Of a DNA stretch of 64,000 bases, positions 40,093 through 50,300 are shown piece after piece. The notes under the pieces are model-generated. The model saw only the letters and a program-made list of their open reading frames with translations, ran no database searches and was not told the DNA's origin. This stretch comes from Sphingomonas faeni (GTDB lineage: Bacteria > Pseudomonadota > Alphaproteobacteria > Sphingomonadales > Sphingomonadaceae), in contig NZ_QAYE01000002.1 of assembly GCF_003053745.1 (NCBI RefSeq), forward strand, positions 186,001 through 250,000, read 5' to 3'. Made by a program: the position numbers and the translations under genes. The stretch's first letter is position 1, and every line of letters begins with the position of its first letter.

Positions 40093-42603
40093 TCAGAAGC
40101 CGACGCGGACCGCGGCGGAGATCGTCCGGCCGGTGATCGATCGCGCGCGGACGATGCCGTTGGTGGGGATCGCGCCTTCCTCGGCCTCGGTGATGCCCTT
40201 CACGTCGAACAGGTTGTTGCCGTTGACCGACAGCGTGACGTTCTCCGCCGGACGGACCGACACGAACGCGTTGACCTGCGTGTAGCCGGGCATCTTGAGG
40301 ACGTTGTTGTCCTGCGCGAAGCTGTCCGTCGTGCCGATCACGTTCGCGCCGACGGTCAGCCGGCCGACATCGACCTGCGGGGTCGCCTGGAAGATGAACT
40401 TGGCCTGGCGACGTGGGCGGTTGCCCTCGACTGCGGGGTTGAGCACGTCCTTGGTGATCTCGGCATCGGTGTAGGTGCCGCCTGCCGACAGCGAGAACGG
40501 CCCGCGTGCGATCCGGCCCTCGAGCTCGACGCCCTTCGCTTCATATTCGCGGTTGAAGAAACGCTGCGTCGTCGCCTCGAAATTCTGCTCCTCGGTGCGT
40601 GCCCAGAAGCCGGTGGCGTAGAGCGAGAGACCGTTCTGGCGGAACTTGAACCCACCTTCGAGCTGGCGGACGAAATCGACCGCCGCGCCTTCGTCGGTCA
40701 GGCCGCCGGTGGTCGTGTTGATCGAGGGGCCGAACAGCAGGCGATCGGCATTGGCGCGACCGCCGCGGCTGTAGCGTGCGAACACCGCGGTGCTGTCGGT
40801 CAGGCGATAGTTCGCGCCGCCCGAGTAGGACAGATAGTCGTAGTTGTAGTTGAGCGGCGAGCGACGCGTCGGGATGATCGCGACCTGACGCTCGGGTGCC
40901 GAGATCACGCCGTTGCCGTTGATGTCGAAGGTCGTGATGCCGCTGCCAAAGCCCGCACCCAGATCGGCGCCGGCGACGCTGCCGCGTGCCCGACCGAAGT
41001 CGTAGCGCAGCGAGCCGTCGATGTTGAAGCGGCCGATCTCCAGACCGAGCTGCGCGAACGGTGCGTAGGTCGTGTAGTCGAGATCGTACGACCGACGGCA
41101 GCAATTGCCGAAGCCGAATGCCGAATAGCCCGGCGTACCGTTCTGCGTGACTGGAACGCCCGCTGCGGTGCGGATGTCGACGAGCTGCGAGCGGCCGTCA
41201 TCGGCGACGGTCTGGACGAACGAGTTCCACAACCAGTCGCTCTTGATGTCCTGACGCGAGGCGTAGAAGCCGCCGGTGATCGCCAGCGTTCCGGTACCCA
41301 CCGGCACCGAACCGTTGAGGCGGATGTCGTTGGTGATGTTGTTTAGGCTCTTCAGGTCGACGTCGAACAGTACGACGTTCGCGAGCAACCCATTGCCGTT
41401 GAGCGACGCCGGGTTGGCGATCCGCTGGCCGATCTGCGGTCCGCTCGCGTAGAACAGCTGCGACCCGGCGCCGCCGATGCCGTTGGCGATGGTCTGCGCC
41501 GAACCGACGGCGGACGGGAACGGCGAGGTGAAGCCGCCCGAGATGTCCGAATAGCGGAAGCGTTCGACGATGTTCCAGCCGTCCGCGACCGGGATCTGCG
41601 TTTCGAGACCGGCCGAATATACGACGGGGTGCTGGCCGTCGCGGATCGAGCGCGTGACGAGATTGTTGTTGCCGTCGAGCGTCTGGGCGGTGCGGATGTC
41701 GGCACTGTGCAGCGTGCCATTGTTGATCGAGAAGTTGGTGATGTTGCTGTAGGTCGGGTCGCCGTTGGTGCCGGTCACCCGTACCGGGTTGGGCAGATAG
41801 CCGATCGCGCGGTCGTCGAGATACTTGCCGTACAGGCGGACATAGCCGCCGTCGCCGAACGACTTCGTGATGTTCGCCTTGAACTGGCCGCCCTTGACGC
41901 CGTCGAAGCCCACTTCGCGCTGGCCGTCACCGATCCGGTAGAAGCCGCCGAAATGATAGGTCAGCGTGTCGGACAGCTTGCCGCCCTGGTCGAAATCGAC
42001 GCGGAATTCACGGTAGTCAAGCCCGCTGCTGAGCTGGAACGCGCGGCCTTCCTGCTCGCCGGTCTTCGAGAGGAAGTTGATGACGCCGCCGGGCGAGTTC
42101 GATGCGAAGGTCGAGGCCGAGCCGCCGCGGACCGACTCGACCGTACGCACGTTGAAATCGGCGCGCAGGAAGATGTCGGCATTGCCGAACGTGATGTCGC
42201 CGAATTCGAGGATCGGCAGGCCGTCTTCCTGCAACTGGAGGAACTTCGAGCCGCCCGATGCGACCGGCAGGCCGCGGACCGAGATGTTGGCGTTGCCGTC
42301 GCCGCCCGATGCCTCGACCCGGATGCCGGGGAGGTTGCGGAGGAGTTCACCCGAGGTGCGCGGTGCGAGCTGGACCAGCGCATCCGACGTGATCGAGCTG
42401 GTGGTGATCGAGGTGTTGAGCTTGTTCGTGCCGCGCGCGACGGCGGTCACGACGATGTCGTCCTGCGGGACGTCGGTGGCGGGAGCGGCGGAGGTATCGA
42501 CCGGCGCTGCAGCCTGATCAGCCTGCGGTGCGGTCTGTGCGGCCCCTGCGGTAGCGAACGATGCGGCGGCGATGCCGGCCAGCAATGCGTGACGTACTTT
42601 CAT
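40093..42603 (-). CDS. suxA: TonB-dependent receptor SuxA
   Basis: The 836-residue receptor starts at MKVRHALLAGIAAASF; the frame is open a little further but GGGAGA stands six bases before this ATG. It has a signal peptide (to about GAAQTA), a TonB box DDIVVTA (about 48-54), a plug with VSVRG-like and SPGGVINF segments, and a barrel ending in ISAAVRVGF. By position next to amylosucrase and a LacI repressor it is the outer-membrane sucrose receptor of a sux locus. Two LacI-type operators lie 58-93 bp before the start. Confidence 0.9.
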   Translation of the reverse strand: MKVRHALLAGIAAASFATAGAAQTAPQADQAAAPVDTSAAPATDVPQDDIVVTAVARGTNKLNTSITTSSITSDALVQLAPRTSGELLRNLPGIRVEASGGDGNANISVRGLPVASGGSKFLQLQEDGLPILEFGDITFGNADIFLRADFNVRTVESVRGGSASTFASNSPGGVINFLSKTGEQEGRAFQLSSGLDYREFRVDFDQGGKLSDTLTYHFGGFYRIGDGQREVGFDGVKGGQFKANITKSFGDGGYVRLYGKYLDDRAIGYLPNPVRVTGTNGDPTYSNITNFSINNGTLHSADIRTAQTLDGNNNLVTRSIRDGQHPVVYSAGLETQIPVADGWNIVERFRYSDISGGFTSPFPSAVGSAQTIANGIGGAGSQLFYASGPQIGQRIANPASLNGNGLLANVVLFDVDLKSLNNITNDIRLNGSVPVGTGTLAITGGFYASRQDIKSDWLWNSFVQTVADDGRSQLVDIRTAAGVPVTQNGTPGYSAFGFGNCCRRSYDLDYTTYAPFAQLGLEIGRFNIDGSLRYDFGRARGSVAGADLGAGFGSGITTFDINGNGVISAPERQVAIIPTRRSPLNYNYDYLSYSGGANYRLTDSTAVFARYSRGGRANADRLLFGPSINTTTGGLTDEGAAVDFVRQLEGGFKFRQNGLSLYATGFWARTEEQNFEATTQRFFNREYEAKGVELEGRIARGPFSLSAGGTYTDAEITKDVLNPAVEGNRPRRQAKFIFQATPQVDVGRLTVGANVIGTTDSFAQDNNVLKMPGYTQVNAFVSVRPAENVTLSVNGNNLFDVKGITEAEEGAIPTNGIVRARSITGRTISAAVRVGF

Positions 42604-42660
42604 GCGACTCTCCCTGCGCGACGGCTTTCTGAGAAGCCCAAGGCCGCCTCCTACCGTCGC

Positions 42661-42696
42661 TGCAATCGATTGCAACAACTTTCACAATCGATTGCA
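42661..42696. promoter_or_regulatory. Tandem LacI-type operators before suxA
   Basis: TGCAATCGATTGCA at 42661-42674 is a perfect 14-bp palindrome with the central CG of LacI-family operators. A second copy at 42683-42696 shares the core CAATCGATTG and 12 of 14 positions. The centres are 22 bp apart, two helical turns, so dimers would sit on the same face. They lie between suxR and suxA, ideal for repression of the suxA-suxB-suxC operon. Confidence 0.8.
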
Positions 42697-42700
42697 GAAA

Positions 42701-43684
42701 TCAGGCGGACTGTCTCTTTATCAGCGCAGGGGGAACGATCGCGGACTCGGCTTGCTCGCCGGCGACCCGCTTCAACAGGCGGTCGACCATCAATTCCGCC
42801 CCGATCGCAAGATCTTGGCGGATTGTCGTCAACGACGGTGACGTGTGCGCTGCCAAGGAGACGTCGTCATAGCCGATGACCGCGGTCGTGGTGGGAACGT
42901 CGATCCCCGCCTCGGCCAGTGCGCGCAGCACGCTCATCGCCGCCACGTCCGATGCGGCGAAGATCGCCTCGGGAAAAATGCCGCGCGCGAGATGCGCCGC
43001 CACCGCGGCATGAACCGCCTCCGGACTCATCGGCGTAGCGAGGACCGTGTACGCAACACCGGCCTGGTCAGCCGCCGCAGCGAACCCTGCAAGCCGGTCG
43101 GCAAACTCGGGCGGGGCAGGGTCGCCGACGAACAACAGCCGCTCCCGGCCTTGCGCGATCAGATGCTCCGCTGCCAATCGCCCGCCCGCGACATTGTCCG
43201 AACCGATCGTCAAATGATGCTGGCCGGGACGGTTCGCGCCCCACACGATCAGCGGCCGATAGCGCTGCGAAACCCGCTCGATCGCCGCGAACTGGTCCGA
43301 CTGGCCGACCAGTAGCAACCCATCGATCCGGCCGCTGTCGACCAGCCGTTCAAGCCAGTCGTCGGCATCCGGAATGACCCGCGACAGCAGGATGTCATAC
43401 CCGCGCTCGACCAGCAGGTCGGCAAGGAACCCGAGCAGCGACAGGAAGAACGGGTCGGTCAGATGCTGCGTCTTTGCGTGCCCCAGCGGCAGGACCAGTC
43501 CGATCGCACCGGTGCTCTTCATCCGTAGGTTGCGCGCCAGTTGGTTCGGTCGCACGTCATGCTCGCGCGCCAGCACGCGTATCCGCTCGCGGGTCTGCTC
43601 GTTCACGGAGGAATGTCCCGCCAGCGCACGCGATACGGTTGCAGTTGAAACGCCCGCGAGTGCGGCCAAATCGGCGAGTTTCAT
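42701..43684 (-). CDS. suxR: LacI-family repressor SuxR
   Basis: The 327-residue regulator has the LacI helix-turn-helix at residues 1-25 (MKLADLAALAGVSTATVSRAL), the hinge region RMKSTGAIGLVLPL, and a periplasmic-binding-protein-like sugar domain with TTAVIGYDDVSLAAHTSPSLTT. It stands directly upstream of suxA in the same direction, and two palindromic operators occupy the gap. By analogy with Xanthomonas it should repress the sux operon in the absence of sucrose. Confidence 0.9.
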   Translation of the reverse strand: MKLADLAALAGVSTATVSRALAGHSSVNEQTRERIRVLAREHDVRPNQLARNLRMKSTGAIGLVLPLGHAKTQHLTDPFFLSLLGFLADLLVERGYDILLSRVIPDADDWLERLVDSGRIDGLLLVGQSDQFAAIERVSQRYRPLIVWGANRPGQHHLTIGSDNVAGGRLAAEHLIAQGRERLLFVGDPAPPEFADRLAGFAAAADQAGVAYTVLATPMSPEAVHAAVAAHLARGIFPEAIFAASDVAAMSVLRALAEAGIDVPTTTAVIGYDDVSLAAHTSPSLTTIRQDLAIGAELMVDRLLKRVAGEQAESAIVPPALIKRQSA

Positions 43685-43899
43685 TGTGATGGAGTTCCTC
43701 GTCGGTACGCGCGTTCGCCCGTCGTACAGTCAGCACCGGGGGGCTGCAATTGTCGGGCGAATTACCGACGGATTTGTACGATCCGGTCATCGAGAGAGTG
43801 CCAACGACTATATGGCAATAGGATCGCCATGCGATCGCGAACACTGCCGTAGCGTCATCGTCCGCTTGCCGAATGCATCATCGTGGCGTTCGACGCGAA

Positions 43900-45405
43900 C
43901 TAACGCATCCCATGCGAGGCGGTGACCGGGGCTGCAAGGTAGCGATCCAGGAACTGCTGGTGCGTCGGCATGCCTGCGACTGCGTCCGCGATCGTGCGGC
44001 GAATATTGGTCAAGACGCCAGCCAGTTGCGGGCCACCCATGATGCTGCCTAGGCGGTGGTGGTCGCGCGGGGTCAGGCGCTGGCCGAGCATCACCTGCAC
44101 CCAGCTGGCGACGCGAAACAGATCATCGCCACCCTGATACGCCTGCGCACCTTCGGTGAAGAGCGCGATGCGCTCCACGAGCGTGTCGGGGATCGGCATG
44201 TCCCGGCGCGCTGCCCAGAAAGGTTCGGGACGTTCGTTGAGGTGGTAATGGAGGATGATGAAATCGCGGACGCGCTCGAGCTCGGCCTGCGCCTGATCAT
44301 TGTACCGCTTGACCAGCGCGGGTGCGATTCCGCCGAACGGGAAGGTCTGCATCAGCCGCGTAATGCCCGTCATGATCAGATGGATGCTGGTCGACTCGAG
44401 CGGCTCGACGAACCCGCTGGCAAGGCTGAGCGCAACGCAGTTCCCCATCCATACCTGCCGACGGCGACCGGTACGGAACCGGATCAGCCGCGGCTCGGTA
44501 AGTGGTGCGCCGTCGATCGTGGCGAGCAACCGGCCATTAGCCTCGTCGTCCGACAGATGATCGCTGGCATAGACCAGCCCGTTACCGACGCGGTGCTGCA
44601 ACGGGATACGCCAGCGCCAGCCCGCGTCATGCGCGATCGCGCGCGTGTACGGATGCGCCGGGCCCGTCGCGGCGGTCTGCACAGCTAGCGCGCTGTTGGT
44701 GGGCAGCCAGTGCGACCAATCCTCGTAACCGGCGGCGTAGGTGCCTTCGATCAGCAGCCCGCGAAAGCCGGTGCAGTCGATGAACAGGTCGCCCTCGACG
44801 CGCTCGCCGGACTTCAGGACGAGCGCGCGGATGAAGCCGGTCTCACTGTCGCGATCGACGCTGGCGATCCGCCCCTCGATCCGTTTCAGCCCGTTCGCCT
44901 CGCTGCGCGCGCGCAGAAAGCGGGCATAAAGGCCTGCGTCGAGGTGATAGGCGTAGTTGATCTGGCCCTCGGAGGGGAGCGCGAACCGCTCCGCCTTGGC
45001 CGCCTGGAGTTCCAGGCAATAGTCGCCGATCTCGCTCGAATCCCCGTCGGCTTTCGCGGCAAGCCAGAAATGGTGGAAGTCGCCCATCCAGGTCGATTTG
45101 CCGATGTCGCCAAACGAATGGATGTAGCGATCGCCGTCGCGTGCCCAGTTCTCGAACGAAATGCCGAGCTTGAACGTTGCCTGCGTCGCGCGCATGAACT
45201 CGCGTTCGTCGAGGCCCAGGATCGAATGGAACGCTCGCATCGTCGGGATCGTCGCCTCACCGACCCCGATGGTGCCGATTTCTTCGGATTCTACGAGGGT
45301 GATGTCGAGCAGCTGCCCCAATTGCCGCGACAGGGCGGCGGCGGTGAGCCAGCCCGCGGTACCACCGCCGGCGATGACCACTTTCCTGATGCGCTGCTCG
45401 GCCAT
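43900..45405 (-). CDS. Flavin-dependent tryptophan-halogenase family protein
   Basis: The 501-residue protein has the FAD-binding GGGTAGW (13-19), the GEATIP segment (50-54), a Lys79 in ATFKLGI at the place of the catalytic lysine of PrnA, the halogenase WxWxIP motif (W263 to P268), and FVEPLEST with the expected Glu. All hallmark residues for making and guiding hypohalous acid are therefore present. It is the last of three genes (SapC, cupin-like, halogenase) below a TonB receptor, 9 bp after the cupin gene. Natural substrates of such receptor-linked halogenases are unknown; free tryptophan is not assured. Confidence 0.9.
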   Translation of the reverse strand: MAEQRIRKVVIAGGGTAGWLTAAALSRQLGQLLDITLVESEEIGTIGVGEATIPTMRAFHSILGLDEREFMRATQATFKLGISFENWARDGDRYIHSFGDIGKSTWMGDFHHFWLAAKADGDSSEIGDYCLELQAAKAERFALPSEGQINYAYHLDAGLYARFLRARSEANGLKRIEGRIASVDRDSETGFIRALVLKSGERVEGDLFIDCTGFRGLLIEGTYAAGYEDWSHWLPTNSALAVQTAATGPAHPYTRAIAHDAGWRWRIPLQHRVGNGLVYASDHLSDDEANGRLLATIDGAPLTEPRLIRFRTGRRRQVWMGNCVALSLASGFVEPLESTSIHLIMTGITRLMQTFPFGGIAPALVKRYNDQAQAELERVRDFIILHYHLNERPEPFWAARRDMPIPDTLVERIALFTEGAQAYQGGDDLFRVASWVQVMLGQRLTPRDHHRLGSIMGGPQLAGVLTNIRRTIADAVAGMPTHQQFLDRYLAAPVTASHGMR

Positions 45406-45414
45406 GTTCGGCTC

Positions 45415-46455
45415 CTATCGGTTGATGCGCTGGAGGATCTTGGCGCGCAACCGGCGTGCTGACATCGCATCCAGCGGCGCGAGTTCGCCCTGCGCGTGCT
45501 CGGGCAGGTGCTCCCTGGCCTGATCCGCAGGACCGAAGACATAATGGTCGAACATCGCGCGCCACGCCTGCTTCTCGTGATCGGGCCGATCGCGCAGCGA
45601 CAACAGGCCGTGGAGCAGGGTGTTCATCGGCGTATCCATGAACCGTGGCACCGCGTTCCACCAATAGTTGATCATCACGTTGAACGGGTCCAGCGCCTCG
45701 ACATTATGCCACCACAGCGCCGGGTAGAGCAGCACGTCGCCCGGCTCGAGTTCGGCAATTTCGGCATGTGCCAGCGCCTCGGCAAAGCGTGGGTGCCGGT
45801 CGAGATCGGGTGCGCGGAGGTCGACCATGCTGACCACCTGTCCGGCCGGCGTCGGCTCCAACGGTCCGGGGTAGAGGTTGGCGACCTGTTCCGGCGGGAA
45901 CAGCGTGAAGCGTCGTCGGCCGACGATGCAGCACGCCAGATTGTTCGACATGTCGTAATGCGTCGAGGCGGTGGTACGATTGCCGATCCAGATGCTGACC
46001 AGCGGCGGGTTCTCGACAAGCTGCGGGTCTTCGAACGGCAGCGCGGCCTGCGCGCGAAGGCCAGGCAGGTACAGATCGATGTCGGTCGAGCCGATATAGA
46101 TGGCGGGGGCTTCCGGATCGTCGAGGCCGGCAAGGAGCTGGTCGAGATAGCCGGACAGCGAGCCACTCTCTCGCTTGAAATTCAGCGCGGTACAGTCGTC
46201 GGAATACCCGAAGCGGCCACCGATCGCCGGATCGCCTACGTACGCCGTGACGGGACGGCCACCGTCGAACTGCTTGAGCCACGTCATTGCCGGCTCCGCA
46301 CCTTCCCGCCCGACAGCCACCAGCGGCAAGTGGCTGGCGATCCCGCGCAGGATCACCGGAACGCCATCGGCGATCAGGTCGGCGATCGGCACGCTGATCG
46401 CGCTCGTGCCCTCGATGACACGCGTACGGCGCGTGATACCTGCCACCGGGATCAA
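45415..46455 (-). CDS. Cupin-like (JmjC/Cupin_8) domain protein
   Basis: The 346-residue protein resembles 2-oxoglutarate/iron-dependent JmjC-like hydroxylases. The iron-binding motif HxD is in STHYDMSNNLACCIVGRRRF (about 176-195), the distal His is in YPALWWHNVEALD (about 242-254) and VMINYWWN follows. Its ATG overlaps the sapC-like stop by 4 bp and the halogenase gene starts 9 bp after it. In related genomes this trio travels with TonB receptors; a role in modifying a surface protein or imported ligand is possible. Confidence 0.88.
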   Translation of the reverse strand: MIPVAGITRRTRVIEGTSAISVPIADLIADGVPVILRGIASHLPLVAVGREGAEPAMTWLKQFDGGRPVTAYVGDPAIGGRFGYSDDCTALNFKRESGSLSGYLDQLLAGLDDPEAPAIYIGSTDIDLYLPGLRAQAALPFEDPQLVENPPLVSIWIGNRTTASTHYDMSNNLACCIVGRRRFTLFPPEQVANLYPGPLEPTPAGQVVSMVDLRAPDLDRHPRFAEALAHAEIAELEPGDVLLYPALWWHNVEALDPFNVMINYWWNAVPRFMDTPMNTLLHGLLSLRDRPDHEKQAWRAMFDHYVFGPADQAREHLPEHAQGELAPLDAMSARRLRAKILQRINR

Positions 46456-47171
46456 CCGTTCTGGGTGAGCAGAGATTGCTTGCGCGCAATCAACTGCTGG
46501 ATGTTGCCGAGCGACGCCGCGGCCAGGATGGCAAGACGCAGCACGCCTGATCCATGGAGCCGCTCGAGCGGTTCGCCTTTCAGACCGGCTAGATGCTCGA
46601 GGTCGACGACCAGCACGTCGGCTATGGTATAGCGGCGCTCTTCGCTGACATCGACGGTGAGCGTTACCGGCGTGAGCAGGCCAGCCTCGTCAAGCGCGGT
46701 ATAGGCAGTCGGCGCGGTCTCCAGTCCCTCGTACAGCAGGCGGAGCACGCCGGTGATATGTTCCAGGTACGGTGTGTTGCCGCCATGTTCCAGGAACAGC
46801 GGCAGGCCGGCGCTATCGCCGACGCGCCCGTCGTCGAGATCGACGTGCAGCATCGGCTCGCCGACATCGTCCCCGGGGTCCCGGACCATCCCGATCGAGA
46901 AGGGGCCTCGCTGGTGACTGGCGGGCACGTAGCGGCTTGTCCAATAATCGCCGGACAGGAACAGGTTCTCGTCGCGGTCCAGCCCCAATAGGGCATAGGC
47001 CTGCAATCCCTCGTCACGGCGGCGGAATATGATAGCGAATTCGCGCTGCACCTCCTCGAACTCCGCGGGGAATATCAGCGTCTGGTTGGCCGCGTCGCCG
47101 AACGCGGCGCCCGCCCGCGGGCTTACGCGTAAATCGGCATGGTCGATGTTGTTGATCTGTACGGGATTCAT
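46452..47171 (-). CDS. SapC family protein
   Basis: The 239-residue protein starts at MNPVQINNIDHADLR; the upstream part of the frame is proline/arginine noise overlapping terminators. It matches the SapC family first seen next to S-layer genes in Campylobacter: VSPRAGAAFGDAANQTLIFPAEFEEVQREFAI-type N-terminus and GLPLFLEHGGNTPYLEHITGVLRLLYEG in the middle. Function is unknown. It heads the SapC-cupin-halogenase group, beginning about 130 bp after the TonB receptor stop. Confidence 0.85.
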   Translation of the reverse strand: MNPVQINNIDHADLRVSPRAGAAFGDAANQTLIFPAEFEEVQREFAIIFRRRDEGLQAYALLGLDRDENLFLSGDYWTSRYVPASHQRGPFSIGMVRDPGDDVGEPMLHVDLDDGRVGDSAGLPLFLEHGGNTPYLEHITGVLRLLYEGLETAPTAYTALDEAGLLTPVTLTVDVSEERRYTIADVLVVDLEHLAGLKGEPLERLHGSGVLRLAILAAASLGNIQQLIARKQSLLTQNG

Positions 47172-47229
47172 CCGCTCCGGTCCTGTTGTTGCCTCACGCT
47201 TATCAGCGCGATCGCGACCGACAAAGGAA

Positions 47230-47259
47230 AAGGCCGCTGCACGGCACGGCGGCGGCCTT
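47230..47259 (-). terminator. Intrinsic terminator after TonB receptor gene
   Basis: On the minus strand an 8-bp stem (AAGGCCGC / GCGGCCTT, arms 47252-47259 and 47230-47237) is followed by TTTTCCTTT, fitting a Rho-independent terminator. It would separate the receptor from the SapC group, unless read-through occurs. Confidence 0.6.
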
Positions 47260-47268
47260 CTTAGTGGG

Positions 47269-47298
47269 GGCGGGAGTGGACCAAGATCCACTCCCGCC
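47269..47298. terminator. Perfect 12-bp hairpin after TonB receptor stop
   Basis: GGCGGGAGTGGA (47269-47280) and TCCACTCCCGCC (47287-47298) form a perfect 12-bp stem with a 6-base loop, 4 bp beyond the receptor stop codon. No T tract follows directly; with the second hairpin at 47230-47259 it may stabilise the 3' end of the receptor mRNA. Confidence 0.6.
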
Positions 47299-47302
47299 GG
47301 CA

Positions 47303-50300
47303 TCAGAAACGATAGCGCGCGCCGAGATAATAGCGTGGCTTGAGTTCCTGCACATACACCAGGTTCGTCTCGGTGCGGGCATATTGGCGGAACGGCTCGC
47401 TGGTCAGGTTGACCGCTTCGAGCGAGACCGAGAACGCTTTCGTGACATCGTAGCTTATGCTGCCGTCCAACGTACCGAACGCGGCCGTGAACAGCGGGTT
47501 GCGATTGCCGCCCTGGTTCGTAGCCGCGAGATACTTGTCGCGCCAGTTGTACGAGACCCGAGCCGAGATACCGCCCTTATCATAGATTGCCGTCAAGTTG
47601 GCGCTGTCGCCCAAACCGCTCAGCGCGAAGATGTTGACGTTCGGATCGGCATAGGGATCCACGTTCACGTCGCCACTGACCTTCGTGTACGAAACCGCGA
47701 AACCGAAGCCGGTCTGACCGAAGAAGTTGGTCCAGGCGACTTCGAAGCCGTGAATGTTGCCTTCCTTGTTGTTGACCGGCCCGCTGATCGCGAAGTTCAC
47801 GAGTGGATCATTGGCGTCCCCGACGAGATCGACCGCAAGGGCAAGGGGATTGTAGACCGCATCGCTGATTTCACCCGTGGCGGGATTGAGCGCGCCGCGG
47901 AAGGCCGCCGTCGTCGCCGCCTGGTTTCCGCCATTCTGTTGCAGAAGCGCCGCGTAGGCGAACAGGTTCCTATCCGTTTGGGTAATGCCGTTGTTTCTGA
48001 GAAACGCCTGCGCAATACCCGAACGCGACCCTGGTGCGCCTGAACCCGGGTCGCGCAGCCCGAACAGGTTACCGTTGGTTATCTGGTTGCCGACGAAGTT
48101 GCGCACGTTCTTGTTGAAGAAGCCGACCGAAACGAAACTCGTAGGCTTGTAATACCACTCCAGCGATACGTCGAAATTGTCCGAGATCAGCGGCAACAGC
48201 GCTGGATCCTGCCGCGTGGCGGGGGCCGGGGCCGCACCGAGTGCTGTCGGACGGTTTGGAGCGTTTGCCGTCACGGACGCGAACAAATTGCCATAGTCCG
48301 CCCGGGCCAGCGTACGGCTGAACGAGGTGCGCGCCATGACGTTGTCGAGCACTTCGATATTGAAGTCGAGCGACGGCAGCAGGTTGTCGTACTTCGACTT
48401 CGCGATGACCGCGGCGCCTGGAGGTCCGCCGATCACGGTGAAGTCATTGTCCGACTGCCAGGCTAAAGCCGTTGGTATCGACTGAAGACTGACCGACTTG
48501 ACGCGGGTCCGCTCGTAGCGAACGCCGATCAGCGCGTTTGCACGGCGTCCGCCAATGTCACCGCCCCAGGCCATCTGGCCGTAGACCGCTAAGTTCTTCT
48601 CGCCAACGGTGTCGTCCGACGAACCCTGCAAAGCGTCGGGGCGGCCCAGCTTCGCATAATAGGGTGAGAAGATGTCCAACAGTTCGACCGCATCCCCACG
48701 AAATGCGACCAGCGCCGACCCGGTCGAGTTCGGGTTATACTTGTCGAACTTGCAGGTCATGCAATAGGTTTTCACAAGATCGCCGGCGAGTTCCTGGACG
48801 CGGCCAGTGTCCGTTATGCTCCAATCGCCAAGAATCTGCTGGTTATTGGAACTCGCCGAGCGAGTCGTTGCATCCACATAGTTGCTGCCGACCACGAAAC
48901 GGCTATCGTTGCCGAGATCCCAGCCCAGCTCACCACTGAACTGGTTGACTCGCGACTCCTGCTTGGAGAAGATCCGACGCGCAACCTGCGTGCCCAAGTC
49001 TCCGATGTCGAGGATGTTGTTGCAATTGCCGCCGCGGCCGCCGTTGGTCGCGTTGCAATCGTTGAGCGTTTCCGACTGCTGTGGGAAGCCGCTGCTGAAG
49101 TCGACTTTGTGCGTAGCGCGAACCGGAGCGCCGATCGAGATCGTCGTCGCCGACGTGCCGTTCGCATTGTCCGGATTCGTGGTCGACTTCGAATGGTTTG
49201 CATCAAGCTTTAGCGACAGCACGTCGGTGAAGTTCCACTTGACGTTGCCGCCAACCGAGTACAGCTCGGTCTTCGTGGCGAACCGTTGCTGCTCGTACCC
49301 CTTATCCGCCTGCTTAGCCTCGGCCAAGATGATCGCAGTCTGCATCTTCTTGTTGTCGTCGAAGGTAACGTCGCTGAACGGCCGCTGGAACCAGTTGGTT
49401 TGCTCGCTACGCTCGTCGCTCAACTTGTTGCGCGCATACAGGCCATCGATCGTGATCTCCAGCCGATCCGTAGGCTTGAACTGGATGTTGGCCTGACCGT
49501 TGATGCGCTCGCGGCGGTTCTCGGAGAACTGATAGCGGCTGTCGTTGGGGATCTGCACGTACTGCGTCGTAGGACGGTTCGTGATATTCGTCGTCGGCGT
49601 GATGTACGCGCCCGCCGTATTCAAGAAGTCGGCCAGCGGAACGATGTTCCAATAGTTCGGGTTCGACTGGATCGATGTCGACTCGCGTAACTGATAGCTG
49701 CCGAAGACGTTGACGCCAAAGGTTTCGCTGGGATTTTTCCAGTTGATCAAGCCAGACAGTTCGGGCGTCACCTTCTTCAGATTCGCCTCCGCGTTCTCGA
49801 CCGAGCTGTCGTACAGTGCCTTGGCGCCAATCGAGCCCGACAGGCCGTCTTCGCGCGCGTCGAGCGGCCGGCGGGTGATGACGTTGATCGCAGCGCCGAT
49901 GCCGCCCGTCGGAATGTTCGCCCGGCCGGTCTTGTAGACTTCGAGCGTGGCGACGCCTTCGGACGCGAGATTCTGGAAGTCGAACGAGCGGCCGGTGCCG
50001 ACTGCGAAGGCGTTGCCGGTGCTGGTGTCGATGCTGGTCGACGCCAGCTGGCGGCCGTTCAGCGTGACGAGGTTGAAGCCGCCGCTAAAGCCGCGGACCG
50101 CGACCTGGGAGCCTTCGCCGTTGGCGCGGGTGATCGACACGCCGGTGATCCGCTGCAGCGATTCCGCTAGGTTGGTGTCTGGAAACTTGCCGATATCCTC
50201 GGCCGAGATGGCGTCGACGACACCTGCGGAATTACGCTTGATGTCGATCGCGCGATTCAGACTGGCTCGGATGCCGGTGACGACGATTTCGTTGGCCGGA

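Noticed and set aside
42661-42696. CRISPR or direct-repeat pair
   Set aside because: The two units are palindromic operator sites two helical turns apart beside a LacI gene, which explains them fully.
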